64,000 nucleotides of DNA, taken from Halobaculum gomorrense (GTDB lineage: Archaea > Halobacteriota > Halobacteria > Halobacteriales > Haloferacaceae). Positions within the stretch are counted from its first letter, which is position 1. The number at the start of each line of letters is the position of its first letter. The position numbers and the translations under genes were made by a program. Where the stretch lies: assembly GCF_900129775.1 (NCBI RefSeq), contig NZ_FQWV01000008.1:1-64000 (forward strand). Reading direction: 5' to 3'. The notes under the pieces are model-generated. The model was not told where the DNA came from, ran no database searches, and saw nothing but the letters and a program-made list of their open reading frames with translations. This document shows, piece by piece, positions 1 through 8,790 of the stretch.

Positions 1-33
1 AAACTCTAAGTTGATCTGGTCGATACTCCCGCT

Positions 34-80
34 GAGGCGTGTGTTTTCGGGCATGAACCACTCAGAAAACACACCGCCTC
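34..80. repeat. Imperfect inverted repeat (hairpin), 15-16 bp arms
   Basis: The arms at 34-48 and 65-80 are complementary (gaggc-gtgtgttttc against its reverse complement with one extra base) around a 16-base loop. No coding region is visible from 1 to 442. Apart from this hairpin and the dispersed repeat at 146-312, I see nothing there. It may be a transposon end or a terminator for a gene outside the window. Confidence 0.5.
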
Positions 81-145
81 ACTCTTCATCCTTATTTGAA
101 CACGATGTTTCACACTGTCATCAGATAGATAGGCTTTCATCTGTC

Positions 146-312
146 GATTAGGGTCAAGTCACGGAGTATGTCGTTTAGAAACGTTTTCTGAGTGATAGAA
201 ATGTCGAACCACAAGACTGCTCCTGTTTCACAGATTTAACACATGAACAGAAGGCACACATCAAAACCATCCTCCGAGGTTGTGGATCCCCGGTACGACG
301 GGGAGTTGAGAC
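146..312 (+). repeat. Dispersed repeat, copy 1
   Basis: Aligned by eye with the reverse complement of 37141-37292 and with 43195-43342. Shared blocks run in the same order: gattagg, ggagtatgtcg, a short A/T palindrome (tttagaaacgttttctga), agac.gctcc, and the 15-mer cctccgaggttgtgg. After ggttgtgg, this copy has about 16 extra bases before the shared gttgagac. It lies about 130 bp from the end of the neighbouring transposon. It could be a non-autonomous element or the end of an unrecognised mobile element. Confidence 0.6.
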
Positions 313-442
313 TACAGTGGGTTTAGTGGGGCTGTGATGCGTGGTTTCGGGCGAATTTTCGAGGCGAAGCTGCTTCGGATCTACTCTCGATAGTCTTCTT
401 GTGTCGTACTACCAACTAGACCGGTGAATTTCTAAGATCCCC

Positions 443-2266
443 GACAGCGTTGCCACTCAGGAATCCGGATTGTCCCGGACAGAGTATCTCTCTATCCGAT
501 TCCGGTCTCCTTCTTCAGCAGCGTGAGCGTATTGTCGGCTGTCACAATGGGTGAGTGCTCGTACTCATCGGTCAACTCAACCTGCACGAGCAGATCGACC
601 GCTCGCCAGATAGAGTACAGCAGACACGCAAACGCGAAGTAGAAGAATCGAAGCCCGAAATCCTTCGACGTCGTCGCTGCCATGAACCGTTTGATCGACC
701 TGTACCCACTCTCGATCTCCCAGCGATAGCCATACTCCGTGAGGTGCCCACTCCCGCAATTCGTCATGAACACCGAGTACTGCCGGTGATCGTCGTGCTC
801 GGAGTCTTCATTCCGGCGGTAGACCAGCGTCGTTTCGTGCCACTCGTTCTTGCCCAGATGGAGCGTCCGGTCGGTTTCATACCGGTCTTGGTCCCGCTGG
901 AGTAATCGCTTGGCTTGGGCTTTCTCGCTGGTCTGCATCCGCTTCGGCACGACATACGACAAGCCACGCTGGCTAAGCATCTCCAGGACGTGCTGACTAT
1001 CGAACTCTCGGTCCATCAGCACGTTATCGACGTGGACGAGCTCTTCAGCCGAATCCAGCAAATCCCCGACGATCTCCTTGCGTGACTCGCCTTTCCGTAC
1101 CGGGCGGGCATCAAGCACGAGTGGGATAGCGTTGCCGACCAACTGGACTGTCGCCCATTGGTAGGCGTACTCGTCGGTCTTCTCCTTCGTCCCGATGATT
1201 TCGTCTTCGTGGCCCGTTCTATCACCGGTGAAGGGGTTGGCCTCGGTGATATCGATGGCGATGATTCCGGCTCGGAAGAACTCCTCTGTCTCCTCGACTT
1301 CGCTCAGGAGCGTGTTGACGGCCTGTCGGTACATCTCGCGAGTCTCTGATACCGAGAGATTACGAATCTGCTCGCGATGGGCGTGACCTAACGGCGTCCG
1401 GTTTCGAGTTGACTCGTAGGTGAAGCTACGAGCGCCCTCGTTAGCAGCCAGCCGCTCGCGAAGCCCCAGATACGTCTGTAAGTCCCAGTAGGCGTTCTCG
1501 TGGATCTCGCAGCCGTCCCCACGATCCAGCGAAAATGCCGGGAAGACGACGCGGCTGACGTGGTCGGTGACCTTCTCTGCCTGCTCCAACGTAGTTTGAT
1601 CGTCCGGGTCTGACTCACCAGACTCGTTCCCGTGGTATCGGAGCTTTCGTGTCGGTTCACGCGGAACCCCGACACCTGCATTCTGGGCTTTGATGAGGAT
1701 CGTTCGAGCGGCTGTCTCCACTGTCTCTCGGAGGTCAGGGGTGAACCGCTCGTGCCAGCTTCGCCACAGTGTCGACTGGTCCGGGATCGTCCCGAAACCC
1801 AGTTGCTCGCAGAGGTCAGGACGATTCCCGAGATAGTCGACGAGTGCGGTTTCGTGCTCCCACCCGTGGCATTCTTGCAGGACGAACACCCGGAAGAGAG
1901 TGGCCATCTGGTAGCGTGTCGGCCCCGCATATCGATCGTGGGCGCTGAACCGGAAGTAGGCTAGCGGGAGTGCACAGACGAACTCCTCAACTGAGTGGTG
2001 GCCCTCGTGGTCGAACCACGTCTCTGAGACTGTCCTGACATCCGATTCCAGTCCAGCGAGCGACGTTCGATCATACAGTGGTGTCGAATTATAGGTCGGC
2101 CACTCGTGGTACGACATCATCGCAATCGATCGAAAGACGTCTCGGCGCGTGTGCTGAGTCGATTCCATTCGGTATAGCGAGAAAGGATCGCAAGAATGCA
2201 TCTGTCGTCGTAGCACATCCACTACATTGGGGCTCAAATCCATCGCCCATTTTGGCAACTACCGAC
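443..2266 (-). mobile_element. Insertion sequence with DDE transposase
   Basis: The transposase gene is bracketed by weak inverted ends that share GTTGCCA (gacagcgttgcca near 443 and, inverted, tggcaactaccgac ending near 2266). The limits are approximate, and no clear target duplication was found. The element abuts the 3' end of the Tat-exported protein gene at 2333. Confidence 0.55.
492..2243 (-). CDS. IS4-like (DDE) transposase, 583 aa
   Basis: Transposase that would cut and rejoin the ends of its own element. The N-terminal part contains a helical DNA-binding region; the catalytic part follows. The middle has an acidic TAIDITE-like strand (IIAIDITEANPF) and later a conserved block VLMDREFDS, with the C-terminal YRWEIESGYRSIKRF typical of DDE_Tnp_1 enzymes (Y-x-x-R-x-x-IE pattern). 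It is clearly related to the transposase at 40624-42132, which has the blocks VLCDREFDS and YSRRWQIENEYNSLKY. The open frame extends 15 bases upstream to a TTG at 2258, but that lies inside the putative terminal repeat, so I prefer the ATG at 2243. The frame is intact. The exact IS family was not determined. Confidence 0.85.
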   Translation of the reverse strand: MDLSPNVVDVLRRQMHSCDPFSLYRMESTQHTRRDVFRSIAMMSYHEWPTYNSTPLYDRTSLAGLESDVRTVSETWFDHEGHHSVEEFVCALPLAYFRFSAHDRYAGPTRYQMATLFRVFVLQECHGWEHETALVDYLGNRPDLCEQLGFGTIPDQSTLWRSWHERFTPDLRETVETAARTILIKAQNAGVGVPREPTRKLRYHGNESGESDPDDQTTLEQAEKVTDHVSRVVFPAFSLDRGDGCEIHENAYWDLQTYLGLRERLAANEGARSFTYESTRNRTPLGHAHREQIRNLSVSETREMYRQAVNTLLSEVEETEEFFRAGIIAIDITEANPFTGDRTGHEDEIIGTKEKTDEYAYQWATVQLVGNAIPLVLDARPVRKGESRKEIVGDLLDSAEELVHVDNVLMDREFDSQHVLEMLSQRGLSYVVPKRMQTSEKAQAKRLLQRDQDRYETDRTLHLGKNEWHETTLVYRRNEDSEHDDHRQYSVFMTNCGSGHLTEYGYRWEIESGYRSIKRFMAATTSKDFGLRFFYFAFACLLYSIWRAVDLLVQVELTDEYEHSPIVTADNTLTLLKKETGIG

Positions 2267-2332
2267 AAAAAACGAACGAATTATGAGCTCATATCGCCCC
2301 CTAGCGAGATGATAGGTAGGCGTGTGATGCTT

Positions 2333-4495
2333 TCACTCTGGATGAGGAGACATGATCGCGTTGTCGTGGAACAGCGGGTCGAACTGGTAGAAGACGAACC
2401 CAGCCGCTCGCGCTCCTTCGATGGAGGTGGTGATGTCGTCGTTCCCCCCCACCGGGGTCCCCTGGGAATAGGTCTCGTCAATCCAGTAGCCGTCGCTGCC
2501 ATCGGTCCCGTTCTTGAAGAGGGTACCGTTCTCCGGGCTCAGGTACCAGAACGGCTTCCAGAGCGGCGTTGGCGGAATGATATCGCCACCGCCGTCCGCG
2601 GGATTGCGGAGGAACTTCGGGAAGATGAGCTCCTTGTCGCCGTCACCGTCGATGTCCATGTTCGTCAGGTTGCGAGGGTGAACGTCGCTGAGGTCGCCCT
2701 TCGGCATCTTTGCGACGCCGAACTGCTCTGTTTGACGGCCCATCAATAGCCCCTCGGTGCCATCGCTCTCGTGGAGTTTCTCCTGGCTGGGGTTGTCGGC
2801 GGTCCCGATGATCTTCTTCGGCGGGTTGAACCGCCAGGTGTTGTCGCCGCTCGTCGTCGAGAACCGGTAGCCGGTGTGGGATTCCCCATCGCCGTCCGTG
2901 AATGATTCCAGCTGCTCGCGATCAGTCGATCGCGGGAACACATCGTACTGCTGGATAACGTCTTTGTGCGGACGGAACCCCCAGCCAGAGCGCCACTGCA
3001 TCTCGCCGCTTTTGGGCGCGCCATACAACGGCTTGAGATTCATGATCTCGAAACTGTGGCTCGCCCCCGACAGGTCCAGCGAGTCCGGGGCCGTCCGGAT
3101 GTCGTCACCGACGCGGTAGCCGAAGTCGACCGCCCTGTAGTAGTGGGTGTGATCGTCGAGATTGATTACCTTCACGTCGAGCTGGTCGCCCTGGCTCCAG
3201 GGCTCCATCGTCTTGGCGCCGTCTGGCCCGTCGCCGTACATCTCGTTGTTGGCGTAGACAGTAACGTAGCTGTACGGCCCGAACTTTCCGCGGTCGATGC
3301 CTTCCTTCTCGAGGACATCCCAAGCTTCCGGCGGGAGCTGGAGTGGGTCGGCCATGAGATCGACCCACCCGTCGGCCGTTCCCCGCGGGTCGGTGCTGGA
3401 GTCGGTGAGCATCGCGTTGACCTCGCTCGGGCTGGCCGTGTCGTCCAAAACCGCACTAGCGACGGTGTAGGCTTTCTTTTCAGGGGCAGCGTCGCCGATG
3501 TCGTCAATCGAGAGGTTTCGGTTCCGGACGGCGAAATTCTTGCTTGGCGGATCGAGGACCACCTGGCCGTCGATATCGGTCTCGAAGACAGGCTGGAGAA
3601 ACTGAATCTTTGGCGGGTGATCGCGCCAGCCCCACGTGTAGATGCCCCGAAGCAGTCCGAGGGGGGGCTTGTTGACCGAGATGTGTGCGACCTCGTCAGT
3701 GTGGACCTCGCTCCAAGTGGAGTCGAAAATCTTGAACGGGAGTCCGGCCGCGTCGTTGACGGCTGTTCCGGGGGAGAGTTCTTCTCGTTCCAATGAGTAG
3801 ACATGGTAGTTCACCCGGAGCAGATCGTTCGGATGGGCATCGACAGGGACCCGCAGGAGGAACGTGTCGGCGTCGAACGACTCGCCGTACCAGAGCATGT
3901 TGACGTCGACCTCCCAGACGGTACGCTCCTTGCCGCCGATGCTCGTCTGGGTCTCCCCGGAGTCCCGCAGGCGCTTCATCTTGTACTCGCCGTCAATCTG
4001 GTCCTCGAGGTGGCCGCCCTGCGAGTAGTTCAGCAGCGGGAATCCATCGTAGATCCGCCCCTCGGTGTTGCCTTTGAGGATGGCCTCGATCTCATTGGCG
4101 GCGTCATCCATGGCGGCGGTGTCGCCGTCGTCGGCTGCCGTTGCCAGCTCGTCTAGTGCAGCCTGAAGGTCGTCGTGTGGGTCGCTGACTTGGGTGATCT
4201 CGTGGCCACGAACGCTGGTCGCACCGTCCGCATCCTCGACCGTATGACTGACCACCTGGTGAAGTTCCCCGTCTTTGACCTGATCGGTATTCGGGATACG
4301 GATCTCCGATCCGGACAGTTTCGTCTTGAGGGGTTCGAGGATTCCCGGATCATTGGGATCAGTCGATGCGGCCGCTGCTGTTCCGACTGCTGGCAGTCCA
4401 GTTGCCGCAAGTCCAGCTGCACCGCCCACTAGTCGCATGTAGTCTCGTCGGCCTAGGCCCGCACCTGACGTGTTCGATTTATTGTTTTCTGTCAT
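2333..4495 (-). CDS. Tat-exported protein of unknown function, paralogue A (720 aa)
   Basis: Secreted protein of unknown role. A twin-arginine signal (RRDYMR, residues 16-21, then a hydrophobic run and an Ala-rich end) predicts folded export. The mature protein has no family I recognise. It contains a D-D-H-T-H-Y-Y motif in the middle, a calcium-type DxDxDG loop near residue 614 followed by KELIFPKFLRNP, and an invariant C-terminus ending HDNAIMSPHPE. It is closely similar, end to end, to the 718-residue protein at 13649-15805. That one sits beside a giant multicopper oxidase; this copy has no oxidase and is followed only by a transposon. Likely extracellular. A link to copper or redox chemistry is inferred only from the context of its paralogue. 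Confidence 0.85.
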   Translation of the reverse strand: MTENNKSNTSGAGLGRRDYMRLVGGAAGLAATGLPAVGTAAAASTDPNDPGILEPLKTKLSGSEIRIPNTDQVKDGELHQVVSHTVEDADGATSVRGHEITQVSDPHDDLQAALDELATAADDGDTAAMDDAANEIEAILKGNTEGRIYDGFPLLNYSQGGHLEDQIDGEYKMKRLRDSGETQTSIGGKERTVWEVDVNMLWYGESFDADTFLLRVPVDAHPNDLLRVNYHVYSLEREELSPGTAVNDAAGLPFKIFDSTWSEVHTDEVAHISVNKPPLGLLRGIYTWGWRDHPPKIQFLQPVFETDIDGQVVLDPPSKNFAVRNRNLSIDDIGDAAPEKKAYTVASAVLDDTASPSEVNAMLTDSSTDPRGTADGWVDLMADPLQLPPEAWDVLEKEGIDRGKFGPYSYVTVYANNEMYGDGPDGAKTMEPWSQGDQLDVKVINLDDHTHYYRAVDFGYRVGDDIRTAPDSLDLSGASHSFEIMNLKPLYGAPKSGEMQWRSGWGFRPHKDVIQQYDVFPRSTDREQLESFTDGDGESHTGYRFSTTSGDNTWRFNPPKKIIGTADNPSQEKLHESDGTEGLLMGRQTEQFGVAKMPKGDLSDVHPRNLTNMDIDGDGDKELIFPKFLRNPADGGGDIIPPTPLWKPFWYLSPENGTLFKNGTDGSDGYWIDETYSQGTPVGGNDDITTSIEGARAAGFVFYQFDPLFHDNAIMSPHPE

Positions 4496-4506
4496 AGATT
4501 GGTTGT

Positions 4507-4572
4507 CCGTGGCCGCAGTTTGTTCAATGTGCCACGGCTACCTCCTACATTGGAGTGAGAGGATATATAATC
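4507..4572 (-). promoter_or_regulatory. Probable promoter and operator of the 2333-4495 gene
   Basis: On the minus strand a TATA-like box (ttatatat, 4563-4570) lies about 70 bp before the ATG. Downstream of it, where the start of transcription is expected, is a 7-bp inverted repeat CCGTGGC (4507-4513) / GCCACGG (4531-4537). The placement fits a repressor site covering the start, but the regulator is unknown. The tandem HxlR gene at 5102 is divergently placed and is the obvious candidate. Confidence 0.45.
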
Positions 4573-5101
4573 TATCTAACAATAACGTAACGTAGTACCG
4601 TCCTGATTACCGAGCAAGGGATTCCTCCTCTAATACCGTCCAGTCAACCGAATATAGCTGCTCAAATGCTGTATCAACTGGCATAGTTACTTACGCTGCA
4701 GTAACCGAGTCTAATCAAGACATCATAAATAATGAATATATCTCACTTTCGAGACCCGGCGATCTTTGATCGACTAATTTCTCTATTAGAGAGTATATCA
4801 TGAGAAATTAAAATATCAAGGTGGTATAACGAGGACTATTCGAGCTAAACGAATTCGCCGAAAATACGGTTGGAAAATCGTGTAAGCGGCATTTCGGAGC
4901 GTCGATCAAGCAACCCGAGATATTGAATCCGTTGTTTGGGCCCGTTCGCAGAAAATATTTGTAAAACGACTACTTCTCATAATCGCAAGACGGGGAAATG
5001 ATAGCAGAGTCGAAAACGGATATCGAAAGTGAGAGTAGACGTGTAATAGAGGTACACACGCGGGGGGCATTGATATCCTAGTCGAACAACTATTAGCACG
5101 G
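4573..5101. other. AT-rich intergenic region
   Basis: About 530 bp between two divergent genes, clearly poorer in GC than its surroundings. I see no credible coding frame or RNA gene. It presumably holds the promoter of the HxlR gene at 5102. Confidence 0.5.
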
Positions 5102-5761
5102 ATGTCATCCGAAACAAACGAAGCTCTGGACTTCGGCGACTCTGTCGGCAAGGCCAACACGTCACGAGTGAATGTGAACTGGCGTGCCGTCAGAGCGACA
5201 CTTGACCAGATAGGGCACAAGTGGCATCCATCGATAATTGATGAGTTGCTTGTGGAGAGCCCACAACGCTTCAGCGAACTTGAGGAGAGACTCGATGGTA
5301 TTTCGAGTGCAACGTTATCGAACAGTCTCGAAGATCTCCAACAGAAAAAGCTAGTTACCCGTAGTGTTCAGGGTACAAGACCAGTTCGAGTTCAATACGG
5401 GCTAACCGAAAGGGGAAGGTCATTTGAACCAGTACTGGTTTCATTAAAGAATTGGGGGAAAGCCAACGTTTGCACGAAACGATTCCTCCAGAATAAATAT
5501 CACCCCGAGATTATTTATTTACTAATGTTCAATGAACGCCTTTATTTCGCCGATTTAAAAGATTCGATCGGATTGGCAAATAAGTCACTCTCTGATAGTC
5601 TTGAACGACTGGAGAATATTGGAATCGTAGCTCGAACAGTTGAAAATAAAAAACCAGTTCGTGTCTCGTATTCGATCACGGAGAGGGGAGAATCCCTTTC
5701 TCCGGTCTTCCAGTCGTTATCCACCTGGGGAGAACGGGAGCTCGAAATCGAGAATCGATAA
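5102..5761 (+). CDS. Tandem HxlR-family transcription regulator (219 aa)
   Basis: DNA-binding regulator made of two winged-helix HxlR domains in one chain. Domain 1 (about 23-105) runs from IGHKWHPSIIDELL through RFSELEERLDGIS to the wing and YGLTERGRSFEPV. Domain 2 (about 110-215) repeats the pattern with KYHPEIIYLLM, YFADLKDSIG and YSITERGESLSPV. HxlR proteins normally have one domain and dimerise, so this looks like a pre-formed dimer. The neighbouring divergent gene (4495-2333) carries a palindrome near its start, so a local regulator-target pair is possible. A single-domain HxlR protein lies at 7869-8237. Codon use is poorer in GC than in the core genes. Confidence 0.85.
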   Translation: MSSETNEALDFGDSVGKANTSRVNVNWRAVRATLDQIGHKWHPSIIDELLVESPQRFSELEERLDGISSATLSNSLEDLQQKKLVTRSVQGTRPVRVQYGLTERGRSFEPVLVSLKNWGKANVCTKRFLQNKYHPEIIYLLMFNERLYFADLKDSIGLANKSLSDSLERLENIGIVARTVENKKPVRVSYSITERGESLSPVFQSLSTWGERELEIENR

Positions 5762-5764
5762 TAT

Positions 5765-5791
5765 GCGACGCTCTTGTGGCGAAGATTGTCG
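5765..5791 (+). repeat. Solitary IS1595-type end
   Basis: The 27 bases from gacgctcttgtggcg to attgtcggt match about 23 of 27 positions of the right terminal repeat (inverted) of the IS1595-type element at about 16.7-17.7 kb. No transposase of that type is nearby, so this is a relic or a non-autonomous end. Confidence 0.5.
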
Positions 5792-5899
5792 GTAGGGAAT
5801 TTCCGTAGTGATCGGATCCACTCGAACCCCGATAGAAACGGTGATGGCTACGCTCTATCCTGTCGGTAAGGAAGTCGTCCCTACAGTAGTTAGTTATTG

Positions 5900-6831
5900 T
5901 GCTCTATTGAAAATGCGGTACGGTAGTACGATCATAGCTTCTCGGTGATCTTCTTGATGTTGTGGATCGCGAACATGAGGATGATCTCACGGAACTGGCG
6001 GTACCAGAACCGCGAACGCAAGGCGGAGTCTTGCGTTCGCTTGATCGTTGAGTAGGACGTTTCTGCCATCCAGCGTTGCGTGTACCCCTTCGCTCGGTTG
6101 AGGGCGTTGTGAGCTGCTGCCATCGGTGTTGAGCCGCGGTGGTGAACAAGATAGTCGAGATCTAGCGCAGCCAGCTCGTACTCGGTGTGCCAGTCCTGGA
6201 AGCCGTTGTCGGCGAGTACGGCCCGCAGGTCGTCCGCGTTCCGGCGGACGACCCGCGGGCCAGCCCTTGTATCGTGTTCCCGCTCGATACAGCAGTGGAC
6301 GTCCAGCACCGCAAGTGACTCTGTATCGGTCAGCGTTGTCGCTTTGATCGTCTTGACGGTCCGTCCACTTCGCTGGAGGTAGTACTGGGAGGCTTGCTTG
6401 CGTTCGAAGAACGTGCTATCGAGGGCGACCTGTCCAGACTGGCGGAGTTGCTGCGCCGACGCGCGCAGCAACGCCCGCCAGACGTACATCGCGTAGCGGT
6501 CGAGCGAGTGATAGAACGTCGTTGGATCAGGCAGCGCATCCGGGTGAAGTCCAAGGAGTGCGCACACCTCCGGCATGAGTCCAAGCCGGTCGACGAGTTC
6601 GGTGAAGGTGTGGCTCTCTTCTTTGCGAATACAGTGGGCGACGATGTGGGCCTCGCGGGGAAGCCCGCCGGAGGCGGGCCTTCCCGCTCGATCCCCTAAC
6701 GCTTGTTTAGCTACGCGTCGGACGTTCCGAACGAAGTCGAGGAGTGCGATTGCCATATCCCCCTCCTCGGCTTCGACTTCTCAAACGCTTCCGGAGTCAT
6801 CCCGACGCAGTCCGTCGTTTTCAATAGAGCA
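5900..6831 (-). mobile_element. IS5-type insertion sequence, about 930 bp
   Basis: Inverted ends TGCTCTATTGAAAA at 5900-5913 and its reverse complement ending at 6831 flank a single complete transposase gene. No clear target duplication was seen. The element separates the tandem HxlR gene from the three-regulator cluster. Confidence 0.75.
5932..6756 (-). CDS. IS5-family transposase (274 aa)
   Basis: Transposase of a small haloarchaeal IS5-type element. The N-terminal half contains a helical region (MPEVCALLGLHPDALPDPTT). The DDE core shows VALDSTFFERK (first Asp), LAVLDVHC, DNGFQD (second Asp) and a C-terminal AETSYSTIKRTQDSALRSR, where the Glu-x6-Lys pattern of the Y-(2)-R-(3)-E-(6)-K signature is recognisable. 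The reading frame is intact and the terminal repeats are present, so it could be active. Confidence 0.85.
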   Translation of the reverse strand: MAIALLDFVRNVRRVAKQALGDRAGRPASGGLPREAHIVAHCIRKEESHTFTELVDRLGLMPEVCALLGLHPDALPDPTTFYHSLDRYAMYVWRALLRASAQQLRQSGQVALDSTFFERKQASQYYLQRSGRTVKTIKATTLTDTESLAVLDVHCCIEREHDTRAGPRVVRRNADDLRAVLADNGFQDWHTEYELAALDLDYLVHHRGSTPMAAAHNALNRAKGYTQRWMAETSYSTIKRTQDSALRSRFWYRQFREIILMFAIHNIKKITEKL

Positions 6832-6845
6832 GTCCAGAGCCGTCC

Positions 6846-7463
6846 CTACTCGTCTGGAAACGAGTTCCAGAAGATATCGGGGAGCTCCCGATCAGGGCTC
6901 TCCTCGAGATATCGCCGTTTCGTCAGGTTCGCTTCCTCGATCAGCGTGGCCGCCTCTCCCGCCCAGACGAAGAATCCGACGAGGCTCTCGCGGCGCATCC
7001 GCTCGAGATCGACCGAGTGGTACACGTTCACTACGCCACCGCCCTCCCGGTTCAGTTCGGCCCGCTGGAGAAGCCCGAGTTCAACGAGCTCGTTCAGGTA
7101 TCGCGTCACCGTACTGCGGTCGTAGCCGAGCGCGTCGGCGACGTCACTCGCCGGGAGTGGGCCGTCCCCGATGACCCGCAGGCAGATGTCCAGTCCTGCC
7201 TTCGGGAGCCCGAAGGCTTGGAGGAGTACCTGCCTGACGTCCGGCCGCCGCACGTCCATCTCCGGGTCGGTCACGGGCTCCATCGGCTCCCCGTGACAGG
7301 TCATCGATGCCCCGTCACGACCGAGCGAGAGGACGGTGTTGTCACAGTGGGTGCATTCGAGGATCGTGTACCGGCTCGTCGACCGGTCGTACTGGACCCC
7401 CTCGTCGGTGTCGTCGCCGGGATCCGGCGTGCTTGACGACGTTGTCCGGTACTGGTGGCTCAT
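6846..7463 (-). CDS. Zinc-ribbon plus winged-helix transcription regulator, copy A (205 aa)
   Basis: Predicted DNA-binding regulator. Residues about 33-63 hold CTHCD...MTCHGEPM, which resembles a desulforedoxin-like metal knuckle (CxxC with a late Cys-His). Residues about 85-145 form a TrmB/MarR-like winged helix (LPASDVADALGYDRSTVTRYL). The tail is rich in Glu. The start overlaps the stop of the preceding gene (ATGA at 7460-7463), so the two are translationally coupled. A close paralogue lies at 23866-24468. The metal knuckle could let it sense redox state or metal, which would suit the oxidase upstream, but that is inference. Confidence 0.8.
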   Translation of the reverse strand: MSHQYRTTSSSTPDPGDDTDEGVQYDRSTSRYTILECTHCDNTVLSLGRDGASMTCHGEPMEPVTDPEMDVRRPDVRQVLLQAFGLPKAGLDICLRVIGDGPLPASDVADALGYDRSTVTRYLNELVELGLLQRAELNREGGGVVNVYHSVDLERMRRESLVGFFVWAGEAATLIEEANLTKRRYLEESPDRELPDIFWNSFPDE

Positions 7464-7867
7464 GGTTCGGGGACGAGGACCCCCCGGAGTTCATCACGGG
7501 CACGCTCGGTCCACGCGTCGAGTCCGTCGCGGAGCAGTTCGCGGGCCTCTTCGATCTCGGTCGCGGTGTAGACGTAGCAGTGCCCGCCCTCCTGGAGGAG
7601 CCGTTGACGGCGACGAACGAGGTCGCGTTCGCGGAGTCGACCGAGCGAGCGGTTGACGTTCGAGCGGTCGATACCGACGACCTCCGCGAGCTCGTGGGTA
7701 GTCGCGCTGGGCCGGTCGATCAACGCGTGGTAGACCCGGAGGTCGTGCGTGCCCAGATCGAACGCCACCGAGAGGACGTCGTCGACCTCTGGCGAGACCG
7801 AGACGACGGTCCGTTCCTCCCGACTGGGGAATCCGCCTGCCGGGGATTCGGCGGTGTTACCCGACAT
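7460..7867 (-). CDS. TrmB/MarR-like winged-helix regulator (135 aa)
   Basis: Small regulator with a clear helix-turn-helix: TTHELAEVVGIDRSNVNRSLGR followed by a basic wing (RERDLVRRRQ) and HCYVYTATE. A longer open frame exists upstream, but its sequence up to residue 70 is the shadow of the HxlR gene in another frame, so the ATG at 7867 (MSGNTAESP) is chosen. It starts one base after the stop of the HxlR gene and overlaps the next gene by 4 bases, making a tight three-regulator operon (8237 to 6846). Confidence 0.8.
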   Translation of the reverse strand: MSGNTAESPAGGFPSREERTVVSVSPEVDDVLSVAFDLGTHDLRVYHALIDRPSATTHELAEVVGIDRSNVNRSLGRLRERDLVRRRQRLLQEGGHCYVYTATEIEEARELLRDGLDAWTERARDELRGVLVPEP

Positions 7868-7868
7868 C

Positions 7869-8237
7869 TCAGGCCACCTCCGGGTCCATGTGCTCGGTCG
7901 CCCAGTCGAGCATCTCCCCCAGCAACGGGTCGAGCGACTCGCCGCGTTCGGTCGGTTCGTACGTGACCCGGAACGGACGGTCGCTGACGACCGACCGCTC
8001 GACGAGTCCGTACCCAGTTTCGAGGGTATCGAGGCTCTCGGTGAGCATCTTCCCCGAGATACCGTCGATGTCACGTTTCAGTTCGCTGAACCCCATCGGG
8101 CCGTCGCGAAGCACTCGATAGAGGACGACCGGACACCACTTCCGGCCGAACAGGTCGGTCATCGAGATCAGTGACGCCTGGGGATGGGCCACGGTTCCGT
8201 TCCACCCGTGCGTGAGTCGTGATTCGGTGCTGCTCAT
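7869..8237 (-). CDS. HxlR-family regulator (122 aa)
   Basis: Single-domain HxlR winged-helix protein: LFGRKWCPVVLYRVLRDGPM, FSELKRDIDGISGKMLTESL, then YEPTERGESLDPLL. The Cys within RKWC is a position used for redox sensing in some family members (known for the family; here it is only seen). The ATG at 8237 begins MSSTESRLTHGW; further upstream the frame has no protein-like sequence. It is the first gene of a three-regulator operon. A two-domain relative lies at 5102-5761. Confidence 0.85.
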   Translation of the reverse strand: MSSTESRLTHGWNGTVAHPQASLISMTDLFGRKWCPVVLYRVLRDGPMGFSELKRDIDGISGKMLTESLDTLETGYGLVERSVVSDRPFRVTYEPTERGESLDPLLGEMLDWATEHMDPEVA

Positions 8238-8427
8238 AGTGATTCGCTCTACTCCTCTCGTGTGTGGACATCCTCCTGAAACGCGTCCCTGTGATCGTCG
8301 GTCGGCAGTACTCGAAACACGTTGGTACCGACACTCGCATCGATTCGACCACCCCGAGGCTACCAATGTACGTTGGGTCCGTGTCCGTATTCCGGCCGAG
8401 AACCCCTCGTGACCCCTAAGGCACCGT

Positions 8428-8790
8428 TCAGCCGACAGTAAGCAACCGGTAGCCGTCGGTCGCGAGTCGACCCACGTCGGGGCCATGCTCGTCTGGCCCG
8501 CCGTATAGTCGGAGTCCCGCGTCCAGACAGGTATCGCCGACGCCGTACCTGTGGGCACAGAACCCGCACGCACCCGCGATCAGCGACCGTTCTCGAGCCT
8601 CGTCGTAGTACTCCCGGAGCGGGTGATCGGCCATCGATTCCAGTTCACCGGGCCACTTGGTCGCCGGGCCGTCGAGGAACACCGAGACCTCGTGACCGTG
8701 GTCATCGAGCCTGAGGGCGTACTGGAGGGCGTTGACCGGCGGACCCACGCCCGCCGGGCCGGCGTTGAGCAGGATCGCGTATCGGGCCAT
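8428..8790 (-). CDS. DsrE-like protein (120 aa)
   Basis: Small cytoplasmic alpha/beta protein of the DsrE/DsrF-like type. It has the opening strand YAILLNAGP, a glycine-rich segment, HEVSVFLDGPATKWP, and the ACGFCAHRYG block with paired Cys, as often seen in this family. Family members act in sulfur relay or as small redox partners; the substrate here is unknown. It follows the giant oxidase (stop at 8988) by about 200 bp on the same strand. A GTG one codon upstream is also possible. Confidence 0.75.
   Translation of the reverse strand: MARYAILLNAGPAGVGPPVNALQYALRLDDHGHEVSVFLDGPATKWPGELESMADHPLREYYDEARERSLIAGACGFCAHRYGVGDTCLDAGLRLYGGPDEHGPDVGRLATDGYRLLTVG

Noticed and set aside
7869-8573. 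234-residue version of the HxlR protein with a long N-terminus
   Set aside because: Residues before MSSTESRL are not protein-like and run through an intergenic region; the ATG at 8237 fits the family.
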